Shown: piece by piece, positions 8,573 through 16,752 of the stretch
Layout: each line of letters begins with the position of its first letter
Position numbering within the stretch: the first letter of the stretch is position 1
Assembly (NCBI GenBank): GCA_046269235.1
Contig: JBJZOS010000015.1
Coordinates: 1 to 37,275, forward strand
Reading direction: 5' to 3'
DNA length: 37,275 nt
Source: Soonwooa sp032078105
Lineage (GTDB): Bacteria > Bacteroidota > Bacteroidia > Flavobacteriales > Weeksellaceae
The notes under the pieces: generated by a model
The model's input: the letters and a program-made list of their open reading frames with translations, nothing else
The model's database searches: none
What the model was told of the DNA's origin: nothing
Translations under genes and position numbers: made by a program

Positions 8573-9184
8573 CTATTCGGCAACTTTTGAAAAGACATAA
8601 AACATTTCCTGGCCGATTTCTAAACTTTTTTGCAGATACTTTTCGTCCATTTCCGCATTTCCGTCATACATTTTTGGGTCTTCGTAGCGAACCGGAATTC
8701 TTTTGTCTGCTCCCGCAATAAAAGGACAGCCTTGGTCTGCGCTAGAACAGGTCATAACTGCACAAAAACCGCTTTCGGGATTGAAGGGATCATCGTATTT
8801 TTTTGAAAATCCTACCACCGGCATTTCATCTTTGTCAAATTTTATAGCGTAAACCGGATTTTGATTTTCTGATAATTTGGTGATTTCAAAACCCTGTTTT
8901 GCCAAGGTTTCCGCAACTTTAGGGAACATTGCCGTGGCTTCTGTGCCGCCGGAAAAACATTCTACATTGTCAATTCTAAAATAATGGGCCATAGTTTGCG
9001 CCCAAATTTGCGACAAATGGCTTCTTCTTGAATTGTGAGTGCAGATAAAATTCAGTCGAATTTTTTCTTTGTGTGTCCGTTTTTCTCGAATGTAGTCTAT
9101 TAACGGTTGCAAAACTTGCTTTCGTTCTTCAGAAATTTTGTTTTTCTGAAAACCACTAATGATTTCCCCTATTTCAGTTTTCAT
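8573..9184 (-). CDS. Arsenate reductase / low-Mr tyrosine-phosphatase-like protein
   Basis: A 203-residue protein of the low-molecular-weight phosphotyrosine phosphatase fold used by thioredoxin-coupled arsenate reductases. The P-loop is CTHNSRR (CX5R) at about residue 50, and redox cysteines appear in MTCSSADQGCPFIAG. The N-terminal 45 residues precede the usual P-loop start. It would reduce arsenate to arsenite for the efflux pump encoded just upstream; its start overlaps the end of acr3 by 11 bp, which indicates translational coupling. It is the last gene of the ars operon. Confidence 0.85.
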   Translation of the reverse strand: MKTEIGEIISGFQKNKISEERKQVLQPLIDYIREKRTHKEKIRLNFICTHNSRRSHLSQIWAQTMAHYFRIDNVECFSGGTEATAMFPKVAETLAKQGFEITKLSENQNPVYAIKFDKDEMPVVGFSKKYDDPFNPESGFCAVMTCSSADQGCPFIAGADKRIPVRYEDPKMYDGNAEMDEKYLQKSLEIGQEMFYVFSKVAE

Positions 9185-10214
9185 TTTTATAATATTTTGA
9201 TTTTAAGTAAAGACTGATTTTAACGAGTAGAATTAAAACAGGAACTTCCACCAAAGGACCGATGACACCAGCAAACGCCTGTGGCGAATGAATGCCGAAA
9301 ACGGCGATGGCAACCGCAATAGCGAGCTCAAAATTATTTCCGGTTGCTGTAAAAGCGATGGAAGCGTTTTTGTCGTAAGGAATTTTCATCGATTTGCCAA
9401 TAAAAAAACTCACAAAAAACATCAGCATAAAGTAGATGATCAAAGGAACCGCAATTTTTATAACATCGAAAGGCAATTCCAAAATTTTGTCGCCTTTCAA
9501 ACTGAACATCAAAACAATCGTAAACAAAAGCGCATACAAAGTAAAGGGCGAAATAAATGGCACAAATTTTCTCTCGAACCAGTTTTTTCCTTTTTGTCTG
9601 ATTAAAAAGTATCTGCTTAAAAAGCCCAACAGAAAAGGAATTCCCAAATAGATTAAAACGCTTTCTGCAACATCTTTCATTGGAACTTGAACATTGAAAT
9701 TTCCAAATCCCAATTTTTGTGGCAAAACATTGATGAAAAGCCAAGCATAAAAACTATAAGTTATGACTTGAAAAATGCTGTTTAGAGCAATTAACAATGC
9801 TCCATATTCTCGGTTTCCTTTTGCCAAATCGTTCCAAACAATTACCATTGCGATGCATCTCGCCAAACCGATCAGAATTAATCCCACCATATAATCCGGT
9901 TCGTTTTGCAAAAAATTAATGGCAAGCACGAACATTAAAACAGGTCCGATTATCCAGTTCAGAAAAAGCGAAAGCGACATTGCTTTTTTGTCGGAAAATG
10001 CTTTTGGAAGCAGGGAATAGTCCACTTTTGCAAGTGGTGGATACATCATCAAAATCAATCCTATTGCTAAAAGTATGTTCGTTGAACCTACAGAAAGTTT
10101 TTCGTTGATTTCTTTAATATCTGGAAAAAAATATCCCAAAGTAACGCCAAAAATCATCGCCAGGAAAATCCAAAGCGTGAGATAGCGGTCTAAAAATTTA
10201 AGTTTTGGTTTCAT
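9174..10214 (-). CDS. acr3: ACR3-family arsenite efflux transporter
   Basis: A 346-residue membrane protein with about ten transmembrane segments that exports arsenite (or antimonite) using the proton gradient. The conserved functional cysteine is Cys120 in GLARCIAMVIVWND, and the C-terminal TATGNNFELAIAVAIAVFG and GPLVEVPVLILLV segments match the ACR3 family. It lies 6 bp after arsM and overlaps the arsC-like gene by 11 bp, so it is part of one transcription unit. Confidence 0.93.
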   Translation of the reverse strand: MKPKLKFLDRYLTLWIFLAMIFGVTLGYFFPDIKEINEKLSVGSTNILLAIGLILMMYPPLAKVDYSLLPKAFSDKKAMSLSLFLNWIIGPVLMFVLAINFLQNEPDYMVGLILIGLARCIAMVIVWNDLAKGNREYGALLIALNSIFQVITYSFYAWLFINVLPQKLGFGNFNVQVPMKDVAESVLIYLGIPFLLGFLSRYFLIRQKGKNWFERKFVPFISPFTLYALLFTIVLMFSLKGDKILELPFDVIKIAVPLIIYFMLMFFVSFFIGKSMKIPYDKNASIAFTATGNNFELAIAVAIAVFGIHSPQAFAGVIGPLVEVPVLILLVKISLYLKSKYYKNEN

Positions 10215-10220
10215 AATCTG

Positions 10221-11060
10221 TTAGCAGCAACCAGAATTTGGTGCGCAGCAGTTTTCAGGTTTTTCGGCATAAACCGTAATACTAAAAATTCTTGTGTCTG
10301 AATTTTTATAGACCTTGATTTCTTCTTCGTTTAGATAATTTTTAAGAATATCATCAGGAACGATAATCGCTTTTTCCTTTTGTAAACTAAGGTTCTTAAA
10401 TCCCGCATCCTGAATGATTTTTAGATATTCCTCTTTCTGAATGGCACTCGCGACACATCCTGCATACATTTCTGCAGCGGTTTTTATTTTTTCGGGAAGG
10501 TCGCCGATAATGACAATATCAGAAATTGAAAAATGGCCGTTTGGTTTCAGAATGCGAAAAACTTCAGAAAAGGCCTTTGGTTTGTCTGGTACCAAATTCA
10601 TTACGCAGTTGCTGACGACAACATCCGCAACATTGGCGGTTATCGGTATTTTTTCAATATCGCCCTGCCGAAATTCTACATTATTGTAGCCCAATTTTTC
10701 AACATTTGCTCTTGCTTTTTCAATCATCGCTTCGGTAAAATCGATCCCGATAACTTTTCCTGTTTCGCCTGCCTCGGCACGCGCCACAAAACAGTCGTTT
10801 CCTGCACCACTGCCCAAATCCACAACAGTATCACCCTTTTTTATTTTGGCAAAATTGGTGGGAAGTCCGCATCCTAAACCAAGATCCGCATCTTTGTTGT
10901 AGCCGTTCAGTTCATCATATTCTTCGCTCATAATGTTATAAACTTCCGTGGAACATCCGCCTGCGCCGCAACAGGAAGAAGCGTTGGTTTCTTTGTCCTG
11001 TAAAGCAATTTCAGAATATTTTTGCTTTACCATTTCCTTAATTTGTTCGTTCGTTTCCAT
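10221..11060 (-). CDS. arsM: Arsenite S-adenosylmethionine methyltransferase
   Basis: A 279-residue class I methyltransferase that methylates As(III) with SAM. The SAM site is VVDLGSGAGNDCF, and the three arsenite-binding cysteines of the family are visible as Cys64 (GLGCGLP), Cys152 (VSNCVMN) and Cys202 (YAGCVAS). Additional Cys pairs occur near the N-terminus (SSCCGAGGC) and at the extreme C-terminus (NCCAPNSGCC), as in many bacterial ArsM proteins. It lies 39 bp after arsR in the same operon and gives a second route, methylation, besides efflux. Confidence 0.93.
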   Translation of the reverse strand: METNEQIKEMVKQKYSEIALQDKETNASSCCGAGGCSTEVYNIMSEEYDELNGYNKDADLGLGCGLPTNFAKIKKGDTVVDLGSGAGNDCFVARAEAGETGKVIGIDFTEAMIEKARANVEKLGYNNVEFRQGDIEKIPITANVADVVVSNCVMNLVPDKPKAFSEVFRILKPNGHFSISDIVIIGDLPEKIKTAAEMYAGCVASAIQKEEYLKIIQDAGFKNLSLQKEKAIIVPDDILKNYLNEEEIKVYKNSDTRIFSITVYAEKPENCCAPNSGCC

Positions 11061-11099
11061 AAATTTTGAGTTGAAAAGTGAATGTTCAGAATTGAAATA

Positions 11100-11435
11100 C
11101 TAACAGCATTTCCCGTTTTCCAGTGGGTGGATTTTTTGGAAAAGCCGGTCAACAAAATGCTCGAGTTTCTTGAGGGTTGCAGAATTTACGCAGTAGCATA
11201 TGGATTTTCCCTCAATTTCCCCCTGAATGATGCCTGCATTTTTGAGTTCTTTTAAATGTTGCGAAACGGTCGGCTGCGCAAGGTTAATTTCGGCCACAAT
11301 ATCGTTGCAGATGCAGGTGTCAACCGAAAGCAGATATTCGATAATGGCAACCCTCGCAGGATGCGCCAGGGCTTTCAGCAAAGTGGCAATTTCGTTCTGC
11401 TCGTCGGTGAAATGCTGTGTTTTGGTAACGCCCAT
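11100..11435 (-). CDS. arsR: ArsR-family arsenic-responsive repressor
   Basis: A 111-residue winged-helix repressor. The helix-turn-helix is AEINLAQPTVSQHLKELKNAG, and the sensing cysteines are probably Cys41 and Cys43 (DTCICNDI), with a Cys-Cys at the C-terminus. It is first in the ars operon and should repress it until As(III) binds. A 16-bp palindrome that fits an operator lies 11 bp upstream of its ATG. Confidence 0.92.
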   Translation of the reverse strand: MGVTKTQHFTDEQNEIATLLKALAHPARVAIIEYLLSVDTCICNDIVAEINLAQPTVSQHLKELKNAGIIQGEIEGKSICYCVNSATLKKLEHFVDRLFQKIHPLENGKCC

Positions 11436-11445
11436 TTTTATATTT

Positions 11446-11461
11446 TAATATTGCAATATTA
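11446..11461 (-). promoter_or_regulatory. ArsR operator and promoter region
   Basis: TAATATTGCAATATTA is a perfect 16-bp palindrome immediately before arsR. The half TAATATTG resembles the -7 consensus TAnnTTTG with one mismatch, so the repressor would sit on the promoter. Confidence 0.65.
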
Positions 11462-11501
11462 CGATATAAAATTTAAACGAAAAAATTATTTTAGAAAAAA
11501 C

Positions 11502-11531
11502 AAAAAAGTTGCCCAAATGAACAACTTTTTT
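11502..11531 (-). terminator. Terminator after the 3-hydroxyacyl-CoA dehydrogenase gene
   Basis: AAAAAAGTTG (11502-11511) and CAACTTTTTT (11522-11531) form a 10-bp stem around a 10-nt loop, 20 bp past the stop codon of the dehydrogenase gene on the minus strand. Confidence 0.75.
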
Positions 11532-11550
11532 ACTTTGAATTTATGATTTT

Positions 11551-12450
11551 CTACTTCAAAAAATCTTTACCCTGAAAAGTCGGATTAGGATATTTATAAA
11601 AGCCTTCGCCGCTTGAAACGCCGAGTTTTCCGGCATCGATAAACTGATTTTTCAGCACGTTGACAAACTTCATTTTTTCCTCATTTCCGGTACGTTCCGC
11701 CTCGGTTTTAAAAATGTGATATACCGTTCCCAAACCAACTACATCCAAAATACCGAACGGTCCTATTGGCGAACCGGTTCCGAGCATCCAGGTTTTGTCG
11801 ATAGTTTCAATGTCGGCAACGCCTTTAGCATACAGCAGAATTCCCGAACTCAACAGCGGCACCAAAAGCGTGTTAAGAATGTAGCCCGGCTGTTCTTTTT
11901 TCAGTGGAAGTGGAATCATTCCGATAGATTTTGCAAATTCCACGAGTGTTTCAAATATTTCGGGATTGGTCTTTTCGGTACCCATAATTTCCGCCGTGTT
12001 GTGTTTCCAGATTTCGTTGGCGAAATGCAGAGCGAGAAATTTTTCCGGCCTTCCGGTTTCATCCATCAATAAACTCGGCAAGAGTGTGGAAGTATTGGTG
12101 GCAAAAATGGTTTTTTCGGGAGCGATTTTGGATAAATTTCTGTAAAATTCCTTTTTAATGCCTATACTTTCCGGAATGGCTTCAATCAGCAGATCCGCTT
12201 CGGAAACCGCTTCCTGAAGGCTGATGGAAAACTGCAGTTTTTGATAGGCTTCTTCCAGTATTTCAGATGAAATCTGAAGGTCCGATTTGTATCGGGGCAA
12301 AAAAGTATCAATCAGTTTTTTGGATTTTTCAATTGCTTCGCCGTTGATGTCGTAAATGGTCACGTCATAGCCGTGCAGTGCGGATTGAAAAGCAATCTGC
12401 GAGCCCAAAACGCCGCTTCCGGCTACGGTGATTTTTTTTATTGTTGTCAT
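11551..12450 (-). CDS. 3-hydroxyacyl-CoA dehydrogenase
   Basis: A 299-residue NAD-dependent dehydrogenase that would oxidise 3-hydroxyacyl-CoA to 3-oxoacyl-CoA. The Rossmann motif is AGSGVLGSQIAFQSALHGYDV with the aspartate of YDINGE; NTSTLLPSLL and LHFANEIW match the catalytic region (the His-Glu pair), and residues about 190-290 form the C-terminal helical domain (GYILNTLLVPLLSSGILLY). It lacks an enoyl-CoA hydratase part. It is 68 bp after oleate hydratase on the same strand, so both may act on fatty acids. Confidence 0.85.
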   Translation of the reverse strand: MTTIKKITVAGSGVLGSQIAFQSALHGYDVTIYDINGEAIEKSKKLIDTFLPRYKSDLQISSEILEEAYQKLQFSISLQEAVSEADLLIEAIPESIGIKKEFYRNLSKIAPEKTIFATNTSTLLPSLLMDETGRPEKFLALHFANEIWKHNTAEIMGTEKTNPEIFETLVEFAKSIGMIPLPLKKEQPGYILNTLLVPLLSSGILLYAKGVADIETIDKTWMLGTGSPIGPFGILDVVGLGTVYHIFKTEAERTGNEEKMKFVNVLKNQFIDAGKLGVSSGEGFYKYPNPTFQGKDFLK

Positions 12451-12518
12451 TTTTTTTTAAATTTTAGAAAACCTAACAGGTATTCAAGACCTCTCAGGTT
12501 TTTCAGGTTTAATAATTA

Positions 12519-14423
12519 CTACCCTTCTTGCTTATGCTCAAAGAGACCTTTCAGTTTGTCCCATTGCTGCGCGAAAAAACCATCGTGTTCGTCGTGCGAA
12601 ATTTCCGGCAGAATATGCTCAAAATAGGTATTCTTCAAAACTTTGTTCAGAATTCCGCTTCCCGGAAAACCTTTGCCGTCGTTCAAAGTGTTGGCAGCTT
12701 TCAACAAATGACGGATGTCGTATTGCAACGGATTGATATCAGGGACCTGTTTATTGCTGTCAAGAAGTTCATAAACCGCAATTCTCGCTGTTCTCACCGA
12801 ACTTTCCATTGTAAAAACCACATCGTTATTGGTTTCCACAAACTGTCCGACAAGTCCGAGATTCACGCAACCATCGGGAACCACCTGTGGACGGTCACCT
12901 TTGGCACGCGGCAGAAACATCGAGGTGATATACGGCATATAAGTGGTTTTCACGATCGTATTTTCTATGATATTATCCAGTTGATTTTCAATTCCTAAAT
13001 GATAGGCCAACTCTGCCAAAATCTCGTTACCGGTGCATTCCGGCATTCTTTTCTGAACGTAATTTCCCTTTTCGTCCATCAGCAAAGCATACACCCAGAT
13101 GACCAAAACATCATTCGGCTGATTCGGGAAATGGGGCTGTCTGTTGCAGGTAAAACTCATCACCCAATTGCTGTCGGTAATCGAAATAATACCGCCTGTA
13201 ACGGTTTTGCCGGAATACGGGTCGTTCACCGAATACTCTTTCAGTTTTTCGACGAAAGCAGACGGTTTGCAGGTGAGCGTTGCCGACATCCACGCCGATT
13301 TGGAAACATCGGAATTGAATTTTTCAGGTTTGCCAAAAACTTCAGATTTTTTTGCCAGATTGTTCCAAACCGTCCATCCTTTTGATTTGCCGGAATTTTC
13401 TTTGGTAAAATCTACCAATGGTGCCGTAACATTGTCGCCGTAGCGTGTATCTTCCGTCATAGATCCGGTAGTGACGATCACAAAATCATTTTCGCGTACG
13501 GCAATTTTCGCTTCAGAATCGTTCTGTTCCGTGACGATGTTTCTGACGATTTTTTTATCACCCGTGATTTCGATATCCAGGTCTTTTACCACGGTTCCAA
13601 ACTGAATTTTTACGCCGAGTTCCTGTAAATGTTTTCTTAGAGGCACTACGAACGTATCATATTGGTTGTATTTCGGGAAAACCAGCGAGGAAAGGTCATT
13701 CAAACCATCGATAGCGTGAAGGAAACGGTGAAAATAGAGTTTCAGTTCCAGTAAACTTTGCCAGTTTTCGAAAGCAAACATGGTGCGCCAAAACCACCAG
13801 AAATTACTTTCCAAAAAGGTTTCGGAAAACCATTCTTCAATGGTCAGATCATCCAAATCTTCTTTTTTCGCGAGTAAAAGTTTCATCACCGCCAACTGAT
13901 CTTTTTTATTGAGCCCGAATTTGCTGAAATCTTTTATTTCGCCTTTATTGTGAATGAGCCTTGCTTTGGAATGGTTGCGGTCGTTGTCGTTTACAATCCG
14001 GTATTCATCGAGCACGGAATAAGGCTTCGGAAGTTCCAAAGCGGGAATATCCTGAAACATATCCCAGAAATTTTCGTAGGTAAAATCCATTTCACGTCCG
14101 CCGCGAATAATGTATCCGGTTTCAGCATTTCCCGAGCCGTCCAAAGAACCTCCTTCAATGTTCAACTGCTCTAAAAAAGTAATATTTCCGGCAGGAATTT
14201 GCCCGTCGCGAATGAAATAATAGGCCGAAGAAAGTCCGGCGATTCCGCTACCTACAATATAAACTTTGCTGTCTTTAAATTTGCCATCCGGAAGTCCGAT
14301 ATTTCTTTGGTAATTCCCAATCTGATCCGGAAAAGGCATTGTGTTGGTGGGAACATTTTGCAGGCGCGTTTGGCTTGCATCGGGTTGATGATTTACTTTT
14401 CTGTGATTTTCGGTTGTGTTCAT
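12519..14423 (-). CDS. ohyA: Oleate hydratase
   Basis: A 634-residue FAD protein of the oleate hydratase (myosin-cross-reactive antigen) family, which adds water to the cis-9 double bond of unsaturated fatty acids to give 10-hydroxystearate and detoxifies free oleate. The FAD site is VYIVGSGIAGLSSAYYF, followed by FLEQLNIEGGSLDGSGN and GYIIRGGREMDFTYEN, all characteristic. Full length for the flavobacterial form (close to the Elizabethkingia enzyme). Its upstream region has a -7 box TAATTTTG (14460-14453, minus strand) and an 18-bp palindrome over the -33 region. Confidence 0.95.
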   Translation of the reverse strand: MNTTENHRKVNHQPDASQTRLQNVPTNTMPFPDQIGNYQRNIGLPDGKFKDSKVYIVGSGIAGLSSAYYFIRDGQIPAGNITFLEQLNIEGGSLDGSGNAETGYIIRGGREMDFTYENFWDMFQDIPALELPKPYSVLDEYRIVNDNDRNHSKARLIHNKGEIKDFSKFGLNKKDQLAVMKLLLAKKEDLDDLTIEEWFSETFLESNFWWFWRTMFAFENWQSLLELKLYFHRFLHAIDGLNDLSSLVFPKYNQYDTFVVPLRKHLQELGVKIQFGTVVKDLDIEITGDKKIVRNIVTEQNDSEAKIAVRENDFVIVTTGSMTEDTRYGDNVTAPLVDFTKENSGKSKGWTVWNNLAKKSEVFGKPEKFNSDVSKSAWMSATLTCKPSAFVEKLKEYSVNDPYSGKTVTGGIISITDSNWVMSFTCNRQPHFPNQPNDVLVIWVYALLMDEKGNYVQKRMPECTGNEILAELAYHLGIENQLDNIIENTIVKTTYMPYITSMFLPRAKGDRPQVVPDGCVNLGLVGQFVETNNDVVFTMESSVRTARIAVYELLDSNKQVPDINPLQYDIRHLLKAANTLNDGKGFPGSGILNKVLKNTYFEHILPEISHDEHDGFFAQQWDKLKGLFEHKQEG

Positions 14424-14452
14424 AATTAATTTTTTTTTTATTAATGATGACT

Positions 14453-14498
14453 CAAAATTACGACCGCAGGTTTATTAATCTTTTGACATTTGTCAAAA
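14453..14498 (-). promoter_or_regulatory. Promoter with perfect palindromic operator of oleate hydratase
   Basis: TTTTGACATTTGTCAAAA at 14481-14498 is a perfect inverted repeat (8 + 2 + 8). On the minus strand it is followed after exactly 20 nt by TAATTTTG (14460-14453), which matches the TAnnTTTG -7 consensus. A repressor bound here would cover the -33 region. The same arrangement occurs before the alpha/beta hydrolase gene at 8463-8508. Confidence 0.7.
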
Positions 14499-14564
14499 AG
14501 TGATTAAAGGTGAGAGGTGCGAAGTTGGATTTTAGCACTTGACCCGCCATTACGCAAATCCGAT

Positions 14565-14574
14565 GTTGTGCGTC
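14565..14574 (+). repeat. 10-bp inverted repeat, left copy
   Basis: GTTGTGCGTC here is matched by GACGCACAAC at 15170-15179. The pair brackets the decayed HxlR gene and the small remnant. A similar CCGATGTT sequence recurs at 14560 and 15293. Confidence 0.4.
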
Positions 14575-14579
14575 CGCAC

Positions 14580-14931
14580 TTATTTCGTTATTTTCTGTCC
14601 CTTTTCAATTTGTTTGTCGCCCCAATCTTTAAGATAACTAATGAAAGGAATAAGTTCCTGTCCTACTTCTGTTAGTGTGTATTCTACTTTCGAGGGAACT
14701 TCGTGATAAACTTTTCGGTTAATCAAATTGTCGGTTTCCAACTCTCTTAAAGTTTGTGTCAGCATTTTGATCGTGATGTCGGTAATGTCCTGGTTAATTC
14801 TCCATAACGCAAAATAGTATGGTCGTTTAAATACCATAAAATTTGCCTTTATACTTACCTCCAATGCGTCTAAAAGCGTAATCAACAGAGCAAGTTGCAA
14901 CTTCTGGAAAAATTTTTTCTTTGTTTTTCAT
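14580..14931 (-). pseudogene. HxlR-family regulator with two frameshifts
   Basis: The ATG at 14931 opens an HxlR-type N-terminus (ATCSVDYAFRRIGGKYKGK) that runs into a stop at about 14830. The middle of the domain continues in another frame (LWYLNDHTILRYGELTRTLP), and the rest in a third (DITIKMLTQTLRELETDNL to the stop at 14580). Joined, the pieces form a normal HxlR winged helix with the sensor-type Cys near the N-terminus. Two single-base losses explain it: an A/T near 14842 and a G near 14783. Either the gene is dead or the sequence has two errors in short runs. HxlR regulators usually control a divergent oxidoreductase gene. Confidence 0.75.
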
Positions 14932-14961
14932 TTTACAATTTATTGATAACTTTAATTGGTA

Positions 14962-15098
14962 ATGAAAATGACAAAAGAACAAAAACCACTGTTGGTGCAA
15001 TCTCTGATGATGAGTACATTCGTGTCAATAATCAATGGTTAGTTACCAAAAGAGTAGGTCATTTTAATTGGCAAGACAAAACGGAAGTAAAATCTTAA
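14962..15098 (+). pseudogene. Small coding remnant, possibly the tail of an NTF2-like protein
   Basis: One frame ending at 15098 reads like a protein C-terminus (AISDDEYIRVNNQWLVTKRV, then GHFNWQDKTEVKS). It has no plausible start or N-terminal domain in that frame; upstream residues come from the antisense side of the HxlR gene. The pattern of a Trp-containing strand followed by a basic strand resembles the end of SnoaL/NTF2-like proteins, but this is a guess. It would be the divergent partner of the HxlR gene, reduced to its last 30-40 codons. A strong terminator follows. Confidence 0.35.
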
Positions 15099-15116
15099 AA
15101 TTGCTGTTTTGAAATT

Positions 15117-15147
15117 AAAAATGCTGTTCTCCGTGGACAGCATTTTT
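15117..15147 (+). terminator. Rho-independent terminator
   Basis: AAAAATGCTGT (15117-15127) and ACAGCATTTTT (15137-15147) form an 11-bp perfect stem with a 9-nt loop, then GTTTTT. It supports the presence of a real gene end at 15098. Confidence 0.85.
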
Positions 15148-15169
15148 GTTTTTACGTGTCATTTAGTAT

Positions 15170-15179
15170 GACGCACAAC
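15170..15179 (-). repeat. 10-bp inverted repeat, right copy
   Basis: GACGCACAAC, the reverse complement of 14565-14574. The DNA from here to the QorB-like remnant (15180-15330) shows no gene; it includes AACCGATGTTAGCGGTTCGT at 15291-15310. Confidence 0.4.
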
Positions 15180-15330
15180 GTTAAAAGTATTTGCGAAGGT
15201 AGTGCTTTGAAAACCGTCAGACCAAATATAGCAGAAAAGCTGATAGAAGTACAACTGTTGATGCATTTCAGTCAGCCCTGCTTTTACCAAACCGATGTTA
15301 GCGGTTCGTTGCATTGTTTGATAATTTCTG

Positions 15331-15756
15331 TTATAGATTAGCAGTGTATAATTTGCCTAAAAATTCTTGTACGGTAGTTGGTCTTCTTCCCAGTAATTTC
15401 TCTAGATCTGTACTTTCTTTATCCAACTCACCTTGTGCCTGTGCAACTGCAAAGCTTGAAAATATGCCAATTACCTCTGCGGGCACACCTTGGCTAGCTA
15501 ATGTTTTGCCATATTCTTCTACCGAAGGCGAAATGTAGTTAATCGGTTTTTCAAGGGCTTCTGAAACGGTCTTTGCAATATCATGGTAAGTAACTGCCGT
15601 TGTATTTGTAAAGTCGTATTCTTTACCAATATGACTATCAGCCACTAAAATATTTGCAGTTGCTTCAGCCATTTCAGAACGTAATACAGCACTTACTTTG
15701 CCATTTTCAGCTGGCACGAAAATTACACCTGTTTCTGCAACTTTTTCACCAATAAA
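15331..15756 (-). pseudogene. QorB/NmrA-like NAD(P)H-binding oxidoreductase, C-terminal half only
   Basis: The frame from about 15756 to the stop at 15331 encodes the C-terminal half of a QorB (YtfG)-type quinone oxidoreductase: FIGEKVAETGVIFVPAENGK, then SAVLRSEMAEATANILVADS and a helical tail. Intact relatives have about 285 residues with an N-terminal Rossmann motif (GATGxxG); here that half is missing and the frame meets the topoisomerase IB gene at 15757-15765. An internal ATG at 15717 gives a 128-codon frame, but it lacks the dinucleotide site. HxlR regulators often flank such genes, so this was probably the HxlR target. Confidence 0.75.
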
Positions 15757-16717
15757 GCCGGGTAAAAAGTTCGTTTATTTTAATGGGGATGAGAAAATCA
15801 AAGACAAGGAAGAAATTGAGCGAATCAACAAACTGGCCATCCCTCCTGCTTGGGAAAATGTGTGGATTTGTGCACTTAAAAATGGTCATCTTCAAGCAAC
15901 CGGAATTGATGCAAAACAGCGGAAACAATATCGCTATCATCCCCTGTGGAATGCGCTTCGGAATCACACCAAATTTTACAGAATGTTGCAATTCGGTTAC
16001 GCGTTGCCAAAAATTAGACTTCAGTTGGAAAAAGATTTGGCTATAAAATCTTTGGAAAAAAGGAAAGTTCTTGCCGTGGTAGTAAGTTTAATGGAAAGAA
16101 CCAACATTCGTATAGGAAACAATATTTACGAAAAATTGTACGGTTCATTTGGTTTAACAACGCTCAAAGATAAACATGTGGATATAAAAGGTCAAAAGCT
16201 AAAATTTTCTTTCAAAGGAAAGAAAGGAGTTTATCATGACATTGAACTGAAAAATGCAAAACTTGCCAAAGCCGTGCAAAACTGTAAAGAAATTCCGGGA
16301 AGAGAACTGTTCCAATATTATGATGAAAACGGACAGCGACATGCCATCGAAAGCGGAATGGTGAATGATTACATCAAAGAAATCAGCGGCGACGACTTTA
16401 CAGCCAAAGATTTTAGAACCTGGAGCGGAACGGTAAATGCATTAATCGCCTTTAAAGAAATTGGTGAAGCAGAAAGTGATAAAGAATACAAATCCAAAGT
16501 AAAAGAAGCTCTGGAACAGGTTGCCGCACATTTGGGAAATACCGCGACCGTTTGCCGAAAATATTATGTGCATCCTTTGATCATCAATCTTTACGAAAAT
16601 AAATCGATTAAGAAATACCTGGACGAACTTGATCAAATTGAGGTTAACGATGGCAAAGCCGGTTTAACTAAGGAAGAAAGCATTGTGATGAAAATGCTGG
16701 AAAATGAAAAACTTTAA
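15698..16717 (+). CDS. DNA topoisomerase IB, N-terminus replaced at a junction
   Basis: From about residue 21 of this frame the protein is a poxvirus-type bacterial topoisomerase IB: KFVYFNGDEKIKDKEEIERI, LAIPPAWENVWICALKNGHL, the DAKQRKQYRYHPLW motif, FRTWSGTVNAL, and the active-site tyrosine region CRKYYVHPLI. It would relax supercoils through a 3'-phosphotyrosyl link. The first ~20 codons (15698-15757) are antisense to the QorB-like gene, so the native N-terminal piece (about 30-40 residues in relatives) is missing. The catalytic part (about 319 residues) is intact, but whether a working start exists is uncertain. Confidence 0.8.
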   Translation: MPFSAGTKITPVSATFSPIKPGKKFVYFNGDEKIKDKEEIERINKLAIPPAWENVWICALKNGHLQATGIDAKQRKQYRYHPLWNALRNHTKFYRMLQFGYALPKIRLQLEKDLAIKSLEKRKVLAVVVSLMERTNIRIGNNIYEKLYGSFGLTTLKDKHVDIKGQKLKFSFKGKKGVYHDIELKNAKLAKAVQNCKEIPGRELFQYYDENGQRHAIESGMVNDYIKEISGDDFTAKDFRTWSGTVNALIAFKEIGEAESDKEYKSKVKEALEQVAAHLGNTATVCRKYYVHPLIINLYENKSIKKYLDELDQIEVNDGKAGLTKEESIVMKMLENEKL

Positions 16718-16752
16718 GCACTCGATTTTTTTAGAATAAACAATTATTAAAG

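Noticed and set aside
14895..15098. 67-residue protein from an ATG at 14895
   Set aside because: Its N-terminal part is the antisense of the HxlR gene; only the last ~35 residues look coding, so it is listed as a remnant.
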